A stretch of 30,018 nucleotides of DNA from Candidatus Alectryobacillus merdavium. Lineage in GTDB: Bacteria; Bacillota_I; Bacilli_A; RFN20; CAG-826. Positions 6,586-15,432 of the stretch are shown here, one piece after another. The stretch covers positions 1 to 30,018 of the forward strand of contig JADIMN010000129.1 in assembly GCA_017694735.1 (NCBI GenBank). The letters are read 5' to 3'. Made by a program: the position numbers and the translations under genes. The stretch's first letter is position 1, and every line of letters starts with the position of its first letter. The notes under the pieces are model-generated. The model searched no databases. It was given only the letters and a program-made list of their open reading frames with translations, and was not told where the DNA came from.

Positions 6586-8007
6586 TTAGTTATTAGCTGC
6601 GGTTTCAGCTTCAGTAAACCAGCCATTGACTACATCATCACTTGGGGTTCCACTTGAATAATTTAAAGCTTCTGCCATTAATCCAGCAACAGCTTCTCTT
6701 AAATTAGAACTTCCATCATATGGAGTAGCAATAAAGTATTCATAATCAGAGCTATAAATCTCTAAAGCATCAATAACTCTTGATGAAACATAAGCGCTGC
6801 TTGATGGATCCATTTCACCATTAAATGAAGTAGCATCAATATATGCTTGTTCTTCATATGTTGAATTTCTAAATGGAATATATGAAGTATTTAAAGCCCA
6901 ATATAAAGCATTTTCTTTATTTGCCATATAAGTATAGAATTCCCATGCCATTCTATTACTTTCGCTATCTCTATTTAATAAACAAAGATTAGCGCCTTGG
7001 CTCATAACATATTTTCCACCATCTTCAGCAGTTGGAATTGGAGCAACATCATATTGAATACCTTTATTTGATGTAACCCAACTTGCACCAGCAGTTGAAT
7101 CAATAATAAATAAAGCAGTTTCATCTTCTAATAAGGTAGTACCATAGAAATCATCACCAGTAACACCTTGAGAAATAATTAAATGATCTTGAGCATATTC
7201 ACTATATTGTTTAATTAATGCTTTAGCTTCATCATTATTAAATAAACTTGTTCCAACACCATTTACAATATCAGAATATGGAATATCATATTGCTTTGAT
7301 AAAGTAATGTACATATTATCATCACTTTGATAATCAAGTAATGCATAATATCCATTTGAATTTTGACCATTTGTTTTTAAAATCTTTTCACTTTCTTCAA
7401 GATTTTCATCATGAGCAAAAATTGCAGGTCCTAAGACTTCAAACATTTCTTCCCATGTTAAATGATTAATATAATTATCATCAATAGCATGACCACCATT
7501 AACACCAGGAAGTATCTGTCCAATAAGAGCACTTCTGTTATAATACATAACTTCAGTAGAACTATAATAAGGAACACTATATGTACCTTCTACTGCATAA
7601 TTGCTACCTTGATCAAATCCGATTAAATCTTCTTTATCTTCTGCAGATAAACCAATTTCTGGATCATTAATATATTCATCTAAATTAACAACTAAATCAT
7701 TTCTTGTTGATAAGAAAGTAGCAACATTATCTGGATAAGCTTGAATAATATTAGGATAATTTCTAGCACTTGCGCCTTGAACAACAAGTTGTGCCATTTC
7801 ATTATAATTTCCTTGTTGTGGTTCTAAAATAACATCAACATTTTCATGAAGTTCTTCAAAGCCTCTTTCAAAATATTCTAAAACAGTTCTTGTTTCGTTG
7901 TTTTCTCTATACCAATAATGAACTTCAATTTTACTATCACCACAACTTGCAACCAATGGTAAAACCAAAGCTGCAGTAGCCAAACAGCCTAAAAAACTCT
8001 TTTTCAT
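6586..8007 (-). CDS. Extracellular solute-binding lipoprotein (carbohydrate-type), third paralogue
   Basis: A 473-residue lipoprotein with lipobox L-V-A-S-C22. It is a type 1 extracellular solute-binding protein, clearly paralogous to the two encoded in the nuclease-transporter block: all share N-Y/I-P ... Y-P-D-N/H-V-A near residue 90, V/L-N-L-x-x-Y-I/V, S-V-P-Y and V-M-Y-Y-N segments, L-T-W-E-E-M/F, and a conserved N-N-D-E-A-K-A-L stretch shared with the 12799-14322 protein. It would bind a solute outside the membrane and hand it to permeases; no permease genes adjoin it, so it most likely uses those at 14390-16647. A good ribosome binding site (GGAGGG) precedes the ATG. It follows the zinc-ribbon gene by 31 bases and is probably co-transcribed with it. 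The ligand is unknown; nucleic acid fragments or sugars are both possible. Confidence 0.88.
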   Translation of the reverse strand: MKKSFLGCLATAALVLPLVASCGDSKIEVHYWYRENNETRTVLEYFERGFEELHENVDVILEPQQGNYNEMAQLVVQGASARNYPNIIQAYPDNVATFLSTRNDLVVNLDEYINDPEIGLSAEDKEDLIGFDQGSNYAVEGTYSVPYYSSTEVMYYNRSALIGQILPGVNGGHAIDDNYINHLTWEEMFEVLGPAIFAHDENLEESEKILKTNGQNSNGYYALLDYQSDDNMYITLSKQYDIPYSDIVNGVGTSLFNNDEAKALIKQYSEYAQDHLIISQGVTGDDFYGTTLLEDETALFIIDSTAGASWVTSNKGIQYDVAPIPTAEDGGKYVMSQGANLCLLNRDSESNRMAWEFYTYMANKENALYWALNTSYIPFRNSTYEEQAYIDATSFNGEMDPSSSAYVSSRVIDALEIYSSDYEYFIATPYDGSSNLREAVAGLMAEALNYSSGTPSDDVVNGWFTEAETAANN

Positions 8008-8038
8008 TAATACCCTCCATTATATAAAAATTTAAAAA

Positions 8039-8518
8039 TTATTGAACAAAAGTTTCGTTTTGTAGATGTCTAACAAGAGAAGTATAAGTACGTTTATCTT
8101 TAAGACCAATGATAAATCTTATAACTCCATAAGTTAGTAATACTACACCTACACTAAATAAAACACAAAATACGTAAAATTCAGTTCTATTAACATCTAA
8201 TTGTCTATTATTATTGATATCAAAGCATAAAACAAAGAATAAAAGACCAATCACAATAAGAATCAAACCAATGACTAATCCACATAAACCGGCATTAACG
8301 TCATATCTAGCTTTATGAATCTTACTATGTGCTACTTGATTTAGTGACTTCATTTCCTCTTTGCTTAAATTGCTATGAATGAGCTCTCCACAAGTAGGAC
8401 ATTTAAAGACTATCTCAACTTGTTTATTTGAGTCGAAATTAGAGTCTTTTACAACCTTTTGTTTCTCTTTTTTTACTTCACGTTCTTTGATTTCCTTGCC
8501 ACAATTAGTACAAAACAT
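8039..8518 (-). CDS. Zinc-ribbon membrane protein of unknown function
   Basis: A 159-residue protein with an N-terminal zinc-ribbon: C3-x2-C6 and C40-x2-C43, the first in the common F-C-T-N-C-G-K form. A charged linker follows, then two membrane segments at about 77-99 and 114-138 and a short cytoplasmic tail. The ribbon is expected in the cytoplasm. Such small ribbon-plus-membrane proteins are common in Firmicutes and mostly uncharacterised. A GGAG ribosome binding site lies six bases before the ATG, and a TATAAT lies 22 bases upstream, just after the terminator of the preceding operon, so this gene starts a new unit that continues into the binding lipoprotein at 8007. No functional link to transport can be shown. 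Confidence 0.75.
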   Translation of the reverse strand: MFCTNCGKEIKEREVKKEKQKVVKDSNFDSNKQVEIVFKCPTCGELIHSNLSKEEMKSLNQVAHSKIHKARYDVNAGLCGLVIGLILIVIGLLFFVLCFDINNNRQLDVNRTEFYVFCVLFSVGVVLLTYGVIRFIIGLKDKRTYTSLVRHLQNETFVQ

Positions 8519-8540
8519 AGAACTCTCCTCTTACTTTTAT

Positions 8541-8546
8541 ATTATA
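8541..8546 (-). promoter_or_regulatory. -10 box for the zinc-ribbon / third binding protein unit
   Basis: TATAAT on the minus strand, 22 bases before the ATG at 8518, just after the T-run of the preceding terminator. No good -35 is visible (TTTTAT at 17 bases). Confidence 0.45.
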
Positions 8547-8548
8547 AC

Positions 8549-8577
8549 AAAAAAATATTAGTAATAAAATTACTAAT
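8549..8577 (-). terminator. Rho-independent terminator of the nuclease-transporter block
   Basis: On the minus strand ATTAGTAAT-TTT-ATTACTAAT (8577-8557), a 9-bp stem, then A and seven T. The stop codon TAG (8575-8573) lies inside the first arm. The stem is all but GC-free, yet the T-run is long, so it is a credible end of the operon. Confidence 0.75.
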
Positions 8578-9784
8578 AATCAAAATCAGGATCAATCTCT
8601 CCAAAGACTTTTAATCCTAAATCTCTGGCTCTATTAAATGCAACTTCAAAGTAATATGAATAATACATATCATTTGAAATCATTTCATTATATGAACCGC
8701 TATTTGCTTGTTCGCTATATCCATTATAAGCAATTTGATAATTTAACAAAATATAATCATCCAAAGTTGGATTTTCTTCATTAGTATACCAAACACATCC
8801 CAAATATCTTCCATAAGTTTCATGCAAGGCACTATGTCTTGCTGATTGAATAATAATATGTTTGGCATTTCTTAAAATATCATTATTATACTTTTTAGCA
8901 GCTTGTCCCCATGGTTCTTCTACTATACTACTACTTGGCCCATGATCAATTTCAGGCGTATTAATAAATAAATATCTAGTACTACAAGATCCAAGTTCAT
9001 CCGCTCCACTTTCCTCAGGATAATAGAAAAAAGTAGTATCTCCATCGCCTAAACTTGTATAATATGTCTCAAAAAATCCGCCAAGAGCAACACCGTCTTC
9101 TGCAAAAGGATATTCTTGATAAACTGATGATAAAGTTGGACCTTTTTCAAAATCACTTTCTATAATTGGAGTATTTAAATTTCTTAAATAATTATAATTA
9201 TCATAAGTAATACAATAATAATTATTTACATCAAAAACATTGCAAGAAAATAACTTTGTTTCTCTTCTAATTGGATTTCCCCTTGTAAAATAGTTGTAAT
9301 TATAATCTTTCATTCCATAAACATCAACGACTTGTTCATCACTTATGTTATATATTTCTAAATATCTATTTCTATATAAATAGTCACCATCTAATACATA
9401 ATCATAATCTTCAAGCTCATCAAAAGAATTATTTTTAATAATTATAGAATCATTATTTTCTAATTCTCCAGAAAGATTTAAACTAACAGTATTTTGACCA
9501 TTCCAAAAAACATTAAAAACATAATTGTTTAAATCAATTGTTTTTCCACTAGTATTTGAAATTTCAACACAAGCTTCACTAGATAGTTCTCGAATAGAGA
9601 AAAACTCAGATATAAAAATTTGATTTTCTACTTCTTCAATTTGACTTGTAGTATTATCAATATTTGAACCACTTGTAACACTATTATTGCTTAAATCATC
9701 GCTTGTAGTTGAGCTTTCGCCCCTACCACCACACGAAGTGAGAAGTAGAGGCAAAAACATCAGCAAAAATTTAATATTTTTCAT
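8573..9784 (-). CDS. Lamin-tail-domain plus SNase-fold nuclease-like lipoprotein
   Basis: A 403-residue surface lipoprotein, lipobox L-L-T-S-C18, then a Ser/Thr/Asn-rich linker to about residue 50. Residues 55-120 fit a lamin-tail domain (I-S-E-F, C-V-E-I-S-N-T-S-G, I-D-L-N-N-Y). Residues 240-360 fit a staphylococcal-nuclease (SNase) fold: G246-D-G-D-T with D247 and D249, R270-Y-L-F-I-N275-T-P-E278, W-G-Q-A-A, and Y-G-R326-Y-L-G-C-V-W. Compared with S. aureus nuclease, D21, R35, E43 and R87 are kept, but the calcium ligand D40 is N275. It is therefore probably a nucleic-acid-cutting or -binding enzyme with altered metal binding; activity is uncertain. It begins two bases after the previous nuclease gene, with no ribosome binding site of its own, so translation is probably coupled. 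It is the last gene of the block. Confidence 0.85.
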   Translation of the reverse strand: MKNIKFLLMFLPLLLTSCGGRGESSTTSDDLSNNSVTSGSNIDNTTSQIEEVENQIFISEFFSIRELSSEACVEISNTSGKTIDLNNYVFNVFWNGQNTVSLNLSGELENNDSIIIKNNSFDELEDYDYVLDGDYLYRNRYLEIYNISDEQVVDVYGMKDYNYNYFTRGNPIRRETKLFSCNVFDVNNYYCITYDNYNYLRNLNTPIIESDFEKGPTLSSVYQEYPFAEDGVALGGFFETYYTSLGDGDTTFFYYPEESGADELGSCSTRYLFINTPEIDHGPSSSIVEEPWGQAAKKYNNDILRNAKHIIIQSARHSALHETYGRYLGCVWYTNEENPTLDDYILLNYQIAYNGYSEQANSGSYNEMISNDMYYSYYFEVAFNRARDLGLKVFGEIDPDFDY

Positions 9785-9786
9785 TA

Positions 9787-11244
9787 TTAGTCTACTACAA
9801 CAATATCACTATTTAATCCTGGAATAACTAAATAATGAGTTGAACCATTATAAATATAATATGAATAAACTCCTTGTACGCTAATATGTTTTCCAACAAA
9901 ATAGCTATAATCAGTTACAGAATATGATGGATTATTTACTGGATCTGGTTTAAAGTACCATGGAACTGAAATATTAAAGCTATAATTAGCATTTCTTTCA
10001 GTAACATATAAAGTATAACCAGCATCATCAGCGTTATAACCACCAGTAACTAATAAATCATCGGTAATTCTAACTTTTTGATATAAGTAATCAAGATATT
10101 TATCAGTTGAGTGATCTAAATCAGTTGATTTAACATCAAAGATATGAGCTTCAAATTCTGTACCAACAATTTCATTTGGTCCTTGTAAAACGGTTGTTTC
10201 ATGATCACCATATGGAATTGGATGCATTTGAACGTCAGAAATTTGTAAACCATGATCATCACTAATACCAACTGTACCTAAAACATTTAAGTATGTATTA
10301 ATTGTTGTAAATTTAGGTGGAACAGCTGCCATACCAACAAAAATTGGAATAGTAGCCCATTCTTCAGTTCCGGTTTCATCATCATTTACATATTCTTGTA
10401 AATAAACAATGTGTTCAGCAAATGCAACTACTGTACCAGTTACAGAGACATTAGCCATGTAATAAGAATGATCTTCATAATCTCCACCATTCTTCATTAA
10501 TTCTTTTTGTTCATCCATGATTGCCTTAATACTAGCAGTTTGATAATCACCAGTCGGCATATAAGGATCAATATCATCGCTATAAATATGTAATTCATAT
10601 AATCTAGCTTGTGTATTAGCCTCTAAGAAAACATCAACTAAATAAGGAACTTTATCAACACTCTTAGAAGCACTATATCCTTCTTGAACGATCCATAAAT
10701 TTAAACAATATAATTGATCCATTGGTGCATTTTTAACAGTTTCATTAATCCATACGACACCAACATATCTTGAACCAGTTGAATCTTTTTCAGGTTCGCC
10801 GTAATCAACTAATGGAGTTGAAACAACGATGGTTCCGTTTGCAGCAGCATTTTCAAGTTTTTCTTGAGTAAAATACTTTGCAGGGAACCCCCAATCTTCA
10901 AATTGGCCAGTTGATTCAGGTGTATCAATACCATAAAATCTAACTTTAATTGTTGAGTTATCTCCAACTTTTGAAACAAAGTGAGCGGTATCACCATCAA
11001 TACAAGTCTTTAATTCGACTTCAGCAATACCTTCTTCAAAAAATCCTCTACCTTTATAATCAAGTTGTAATCTTGCTCTTTCATCTTCATGAACATAGTC
11101 AAAAAACTCTGGTAATTCACTAGTTTGTGATGTATTTTGCTCATCTTGGCTTGTAGTATTAGATGGAGTATCATGACAACTAACTAAAGTTCCTAAACTT
11201 AAAAATAAAGCTAGAAAAATTGAGGCAAATTTAATTTTTTTCAT
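9787..11244 (-). CDS. Thermonuclease-family (SNase) lipoprotein
   Basis: A 485-residue lipoprotein (lipobox T-L-V-S-C23, Ser/Thr/Gln-rich linker to about residue 43). Residues 75-220 are an SNase domain with all catalytic residues in place: D83-G-D85-T, V-R102-F-Y-G-I-D107-T-P-E110, and G-S-R159-Y-V-G-V-V-W, equivalent to D21, R35, D40, E43 and R87 of S. aureus nuclease, plus the closing N-L-W-I-V-x-E-G-Y-S. This predicts a calcium-dependent surface nuclease for DNA and RNA. The C-terminal half (about 255-485) looks like two further beta-rich, OB-like segments that might bind nucleic acid; this is inference. The ribosome binding site AAGGAGG overlaps the stop of the preceding solute-binding protein gene, 11 bases upstream. 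Neighbours link it to import of the cleavage products, as in mycoplasmas. Confidence 0.92.
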   Translation of the reverse strand: MKKIKFASIFLALFLSLGTLVSCHDTPSNTTSQDEQNTSQTSELPEFFDYVHEDERARLQLDYKGRGFFEEGIAEVELKTCIDGDTAHFVSKVGDNSTIKVRFYGIDTPESTGQFEDWGFPAKYFTQEKLENAAANGTIVVSTPLVDYGEPEKDSTGSRYVGVVWINETVKNAPMDQLYCLNLWIVQEGYSASKSVDKVPYLVDVFLEANTQARLYELHIYSDDIDPYMPTGDYQTASIKAIMDEQKELMKNGGDYEDHSYYMANVSVTGTVVAFAEHIVYLQEYVNDDETGTEEWATIPIFVGMAAVPPKFTTINTYLNVLGTVGISDDHGLQISDVQMHPIPYGDHETTVLQGPNEIVGTEFEAHIFDVKSTDLDHSTDKYLDYLYQKVRITDDLLVTGGYNADDAGYTLYVTERNANYSFNISVPWYFKPDPVNNPSYSVTDYSYFVGKHISVQGVYSYYIYNGSTHYLVIPGLNSDIVVVD

Positions 11245-11255
11245 ATAAACCCTCC

Positions 11256-12713
11256 TTATAAAGAAGAAACCGCAGCTTCATAAGCGTTTTGGAAGGCATC
11301 ATCAAGAGTTAAACCTCCACTTTGAATTCTAACAAATGAAGAAACAATACCTTCAACTTGAGTTCTAGCTGCATCGCTTCCTTTAAATAATGGTAAGTTA
11401 TAATAAGCACCATTAATATCATTAATAACTACTCTACTAGTTTTTGTAAGTAATGTTTCATCATCTTCATATTCTGGATTAATATATGCTTGATAAGAAG
11501 GAGAAGTAACTGCACTTGTTCTTACTGGAACATAACCTTGAGATGCAAAAGATAAAATTGTATTTGCATTTGGTGATAAGATATATTTTAAAAATCTCCA
11601 ACCATATTCAATTCTTAAATTATCATCTGCATTTGCAGGATTATGGAACATACATAAAGTTAATCCTTGTGAAACATAAACAGGATTATCATTTGCTGCT
11701 GGAACCTTATAAACACCAACTCCATTAACGGAGTTAACTAAATCATTGTATCCAGCACCACCACTAGAACCAATAGTGATCAAAGTTTCTTCTTTTGTAA
11801 AGTAATTACTACCATATTCACTATTATTATTTCCTTTTGTCATGAAATAACCTTGATCAAATAAATCATAAAACTCTTGAACCATTGCTTTAGTGTCTTT
11901 ATTATTAAATAAAAGTTTTTCTTCAGCAGTATCACCATTTCCTAAATATGGTAATCCTCTTTGCATAGCTTGAGTAATAAAGAAGTTACTGTCACTATCA
12001 ATATAAAGTGGCCATTTAACATTTGGGAATTCATCTTTATTTTCGACAACATATTTACAAAGTGCCATTAAATCATCCCAAGTCATTTTAGAAAGATAAG
12101 TAGAGGTTACTTCTCTACCATTATTAACTTCACTTCCAAATGTTCTTCCCTCAACTGCATCTGAGTTAACAATCATGACTTCACTAGATTTTAAGAAAGG
12201 AAGAGAATAAACTCCCTCTTCTTGATAAATTGTTCCTTCTTCATAATACTTTTGAATAAAATCTGTTTCATCATATGTATCATTTAATTCAGTAATTGGA
12301 TCTTTTTTAAAACCAAGAGTATCTGAATTAATGTAATCTGCCAAATTAACAACACTACCAGGCTTATCAGCTAGATAAGATGCAACATGATCTGGATAAG
12401 CAACTGCAATAGTAGGAATATTATTGCTACCAAGTCCAGTTGTTATTTGACTTTTAATCTCATCATATCCACCTTGATTTTGAATAATAATATCAACATC
12501 AACACTCTCATATTGTTTGATATAATTTTCAAATTGAGTTGCATATGATTCGATTTGTTCTTCTAATTGAGCACCAGTGGTTGTCCAAAAATAAACATTT
12601 ATCTTGCCTTGAGTTCCACCAACACTAGTAGTACCACTATCTGTTGGCTTTCCACAAGAAGCAAGAGATAGACAACTTACAAGTCCCAATAAAAGTTTGC
12701 TAAATTTCTTCAT
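11256..12713 (-). CDS. Extracellular solute-binding lipoprotein of the nuclease-linked ABC importer (second)
   Basis: A 485-residue lipoprotein with lipobox L-A-S-C20. It belongs to the carbohydrate-type extracellular solute-binding proteins, and is a paralogue of the preceding gene product and of the one at 6586: it shares the Y-P-D-H-V-A-S-Y segment near residue 105, V-V-N-L-A-D-Y-I, S-L-P-F-L-K-S-S-E-V-M, M-T-W-D-D-L and a late S-Q-G-L-T-L-C segment. It would capture solute at the membrane surface and deliver it to the permeases encoded upstream. It lies 85 bases after the first binding protein gene, separated by a 14-bp hairpin that may set relative mRNA amounts, and 11 bases before the nuclease gene. 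The ribosome binding site AAAGGAG is strong. Family membership is clear; the ligand is not. Confidence 0.88.
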   Translation of the reverse strand: MKKFSKLLLGLVSCLSLASCGKPTDSGTTSVGGTQGKINVYFWTTTGAQLEEQIESYATQFENYIKQYESVDVDIIIQNQGGYDEIKSQITTGLGSNNIPTIAVAYPDHVASYLADKPGSVVNLADYINSDTLGFKKDPITELNDTYDETDFIQKYYEEGTIYQEEGVYSLPFLKSSEVMIVNSDAVEGRTFGSEVNNGREVTSTYLSKMTWDDLMALCKYVVENKDEFPNVKWPLYIDSDSNFFITQAMQRGLPYLGNGDTAEEKLLFNNKDTKAMVQEFYDLFDQGYFMTKGNNNSEYGSNYFTKEETLITIGSSGGAGYNDLVNSVNGVGVYKVPAANDNPVYVSQGLTLCMFHNPANADDNLRIEYGWRFLKYILSPNANTILSFASQGYVPVRTSAVTSPSYQAYINPEYEDDETLLTKTSRVVINDINGAYYNLPLFKGSDAARTQVEGIVSSFVRIQSGGLTLDDAFQNAYEAAVSSL

Positions 12714-12733
12714 AATTTTACTCCTTTAAATAT

Positions 12734-12767
12734 TACTAAAACTCCAACGCGAATTGGAGTTTTAGTA
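12734..12767 (-). other. Strong intercistronic hairpin between two binding-protein genes
   Basis: TACTAAAACTCCAA (12734-12747), 6-base loop, TTGGAGTTTTAGTA (12754-12767): a perfect 14-bp stem. On the minus strand the T4 run is inside the stem and no clean T-tract follows, so it looks more like an mRNA-stabilising or partial-termination element than a full terminator. Confidence 0.65.
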
Positions 12768-12798
12768 TTAACTATAAATTAAATTTTATCAAACTTAA

Positions 12799-14322
12799 CT
12801 AACCGTTAATAGCATTATTATATGCTTCGGTAAATAAAGTATCGTAATCAACAGCAGCAGCGCCACTATTTCTACCATCAGTTAAGATTTGAACCATTAA
12901 TCCATCAACAGCATTTCTTGAAGCACTTGAATTTCTAAATACTGGAGATGTGTATGCATAAGAACCGATTTCTTCACTCTTACTATAAGTAATAGCTTGT
13001 CCATAATCAAGAGCAGATTTATCGGTGAAATATCCTAAATCATCTAAGTGATAATAAGATTGGAATTCTCTTGAATTATAAGAACTATCTCTAATTGGGA
13101 AATATCCACTACCCATTGACCAAGTAATATTGTTTTTTGAACTTGTAATGTATTTGTAGAATAACCAGCATGCTAAATTCTCGTTTTCGTTTCCTCTATT
13201 TAATACACAGAAGGAAGGTCCTTGAGAAATAACTGCTTTATTTGATAAATCAGCTTGAGGAATAACAGCACAACCAATGTTGACACCTTGTCCAGCGATG
13301 TGTGAAATACCTGCAGTTGAAGAAACTGTGAATAAACAGTTTTGAGCTACAAATAAGTTTGAAGTGTAATCTTCATCGACTGCTTGTGGAACAACAATAT
13401 ATTTCTTTTCAGCATATTCAGCAAATTTCTTTGTTAAAGCTTTTGCTTCATCATTATTCCATAAAATTTCACCAGTATTAACATTTGTTCCAGCTTCAGT
13501 ATAAGGAATATCATATTGTTTTAATAAAGTAATAAATAAGTTAGCTGCACTATCATATCCAAGAATACCAAATTTTGAATCTTTGTAGTTAAATAATTTT
13601 TCATTTTCTGGAAGTGTTTCATTATAGCTAACTAATGCAGGACAAAATACATCAAAGAATTCATCCCAAGTTAAATTATTAAAGTAAGCTTCAGTTAATG
13701 CTCTACCATCATTAACACCAGGAATTGTTTGATTAAGTAATTTATCTGCATTGTAATACATTAATTCACTAGACTTAGCAAATGGAAGAGAATAAATAGC
13801 TCCACTTTCAGGTCCATTATAATTTTTGCCCTCTTCCCAGTAACCTGCGTAGATATCACTTAAATCTTCATCAGTAAGTCCGTATTGTTCGTTTTCAACA
13901 TATGGAGTTAAATTAACGACTTTTTTACTTGAAAAATAACTAGCAACGTGATCTGGATAACAATATGTCATATTTGGATAGTTATTTCCAGCTAAACCAT
14001 TTGTAATTAAAGTTTTTAAAGCTTCATAATTACCAGATTGAACTTCATGGTTAATAGTAACATTAGGTTCAATTTTTTTAAACTCAGTTATCATTTGTTC
14101 TAACCAAGGTTGCTTATCTTGACCCATTGTTGTCCAAATTGTAATTTCTGTTGGAGTGTCAATAAAAGATTCTGTTGTTACAACTGATGTATCATCTTTT
14201 GTTGTTTGATCAGTTTTTGTAGTGTCTTCTGTTGTTGCTGTTGTAGAAGGATCTCCACAAGAAGCTAATGTACCGAGCAATAATGGAATTATTGCTAGAG
14301 TAGCAAGTCTTTTAAATTTCAT
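12799..14322 (-). CDS. Extracellular solute-binding lipoprotein of the nuclease-linked ABC importer (first)
   Basis: A 507-residue lipoprotein with lipobox T-L-A-S-C22 and a long Thr/Asp-rich linker (about residues 24-55) that would hold the binding domain away from the membrane. The domain is a type 1 extracellular solute-binding protein: I-T-I-W-T-T-M at its start, N-N-Y-P-N-M and Y-P-D-H-V-A-S-Y near residue 125, S-L-P-F-A-K-S-S-E-L-M-Y-Y-N, L-T-W-D-E-F-F. It is paralogous to the proteins at 11256 and 6586. It follows the second permease gene by 67 bases; ribosome binding site GGAGG is seven bases before the ATG. The pair of binding proteins for one permease pair suggests either two ligands or an expression-boosting duplication. 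Ligand unknown. Confidence 0.88.
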   Translation of the reverse strand: MKFKRLATLAIIPLLLGTLASCGDPSTTATTEDTTKTDQTTKDDTSVVTTESFIDTPTEITIWTTMGQDKQPWLEQMITEFKKIEPNVTINHEVQSGNYEALKTLITNGLAGNNYPNMTYCYPDHVASYFSSKKVVNLTPYVENEQYGLTDEDLSDIYAGYWEEGKNYNGPESGAIYSLPFAKSSELMYYNADKLLNQTIPGVNDGRALTEAYFNNLTWDEFFDVFCPALVSYNETLPENEKLFNYKDSKFGILGYDSAANLFITLLKQYDIPYTEAGTNVNTGEILWNNDEAKALTKKFAEYAEKKYIVVPQAVDEDYTSNLFVAQNCLFTVSSTAGISHIAGQGVNIGCAVIPQADLSNKAVISQGPSFCVLNRGNENENLACWLFYKYITSSKNNITWSMGSGYFPIRDSSYNSREFQSYYHLDDLGYFTDKSALDYGQAITYSKSEEIGSYAYTSPVFRNSSASRNAVDGLMVQILTDGRNSGAAAVDYDTLFTEAYNNAING

Positions 14323-14353
14323 TTTTTTACCTCCGAAATTTTTTATTAAAAAC

Positions 14354-14375
14354 TAAACAACTCTACGTTTGTTTA
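14354..14375 (-). other. Weak hairpin between permease and binding-protein genes
   Basis: TAAACAA (14354-14360) and TTGTTTA (14369-14375), 7-bp stem with 8-base loop; on the minus strand it is followed by GTTTTTAAT. It could be a leaky terminator or processing site that changes the ratio of binding protein to permease. Mostly A-T pairs, so weak. Confidence 0.35.
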
Positions 14376-14389
14376 ATTAATAACCTAAA

Positions 14390-15418
14390 TTAACCTTTAA
14401 TACCAGCTCTTCCAACACCTTTCATGATGTATTTTCTGAAAAATACAAATAAGAAGAAAAGTGGTACGGTTACAATAACAGTAGCGGCCATTTGATAGCC
14501 ATATAAAATATTACCTTCTAAATCGGTAAAGGATGCACCTCTTAAACCGTTAGAGATAAGTCTAAACTCTTCTTTATTAGCAACAAGTCTTGGCCAGTTA
14601 TATGAGTTCCAAGCACCCATAAACTTAAGAATACTTATAGAAATTAAAGTTGGTGAAGCAAGTGGAACCATAACCTTCCATAAGAAGTTCCAGTCAGACT
14701 TTCCATCAACTTTACTTGCTAAATATAATTCGTTTGGAATTTGTTTAAAGTTTTGACGCAATAAATAAATATAGAAAACACTAACCCAGAAAGGAATAAT
14801 ATTTGCTAAATATGAATCAAGTAAATTTGCCTCTAAACCAATCCAACCAAACGCAGCAACAGTAACATAGTTAGAAATAACCATCATCTCACCTGGTATC
14901 ATCATCGTCGCCAAGAATAAGAAGAACAAAGCATTTTTACCAGCAAAATCAAGTCTTGCAAAAGCAAAAGCAGCAAAAATCGTTGTAATTAAAGTTCCAA
15001 GCGTCGAGAAAATTGCAACAACAATCGTATTAGTCATGTAAGTTACAAAGTCAAACGTTCTAAAAACTTCAATATAGTTTTCCCACATTACAACTGTAGG
15101 GAAAAATGTTTGAGAATTTGCTCTAATCTCTTCGTTAGACTTAAAACTAGTAATAATCATCCAATAAAATGGGAAAACTACAATTAAAGCTAAAGCTACA
15201 ATAATAATATAAACTAAAACTGTAGAGACAACTTTCATTATAGATTCAGTTCTTTGTAAGGATTTAACTGTCTTTCTTCCCTCTTTTATTGTTATGCTAA
15301 CATTATTTGCTAAAGATCCAGGAACAGTAAAGTCAATATATCTATCATATATTGCTTTATTATCCTCTTGAACAAATGTTGGAGTTGCATTTAAACTCAT
15401 TACTTTTTCATCACTCAT
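14390..15418 (-). CDS. ABC sugar-type permease, MalG/UgpE-like
   Basis: A 342-residue membrane protein of the BPD_transp_1 fold. A hydrophilic N-terminal extension of about 60 residues is followed by six membrane segments (first about 63-88). The cytoplasmic docking loop reads A-S-K-V-D-G-K-S-D-W-x6-V-M-V-P-L-A-S-P, a good EAA motif of the MalG branch. It pairs with the permease encoded just upstream (14-base gap) and the ATPase before it. A GTG six bases upstream (15424) is in frame, but it lies one base after the GGAGGT ribosome binding site, whereas ATG 15418 is at the proper distance; ATG is therefore chosen. Long N-terminal tails on both permeases are unusual for MalFG-type proteins in ordinary Firmicutes. 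Confidence 0.9.
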   Translation of the reverse strand: MSDEKVMSLNATPTFVQEDNKAIYDRYIDFTVPGSLANNVSITIKEGRKTVKSLQRTESIMKVVSTVLVYIIIVALALIVVFPFYWMIITSFKSNEEIRANSQTFFPTVVMWENYIEVFRTFDFVTYMTNTIVVAIFSTLGTLITTIFAAFAFARLDFAGKNALFFLFLATMMIPGEMMVISNYVTVAAFGWIGLEANLLDSYLANIIPFWVSVFYIYLLRQNFKQIPNELYLASKVDGKSDWNFLWKVMVPLASPTLISISILKFMGAWNSYNWPRLVANKEEFRLISNGLRGASFTDLEGNILYGYQMAATVIVTVPLFFLFVFFRKYIMKGVGRAGIKG

Positions 15419-15432
15419 AAACACACCTCCAA

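Noticed and set aside
8020..8026. TATAAT just before the third binding-protein gene as a promoter
   Set aside because: Transcription would begin in or after the ribosome binding site GGAGGG, so the site would be lost; co-transcription from 8541-8546 fits better.
15418..15424. GTG at 15424 as the start of the second permease
   Set aside because: It lies one base after the GGAGGT ribosome binding site; the ATG at 15418 has normal spacing.
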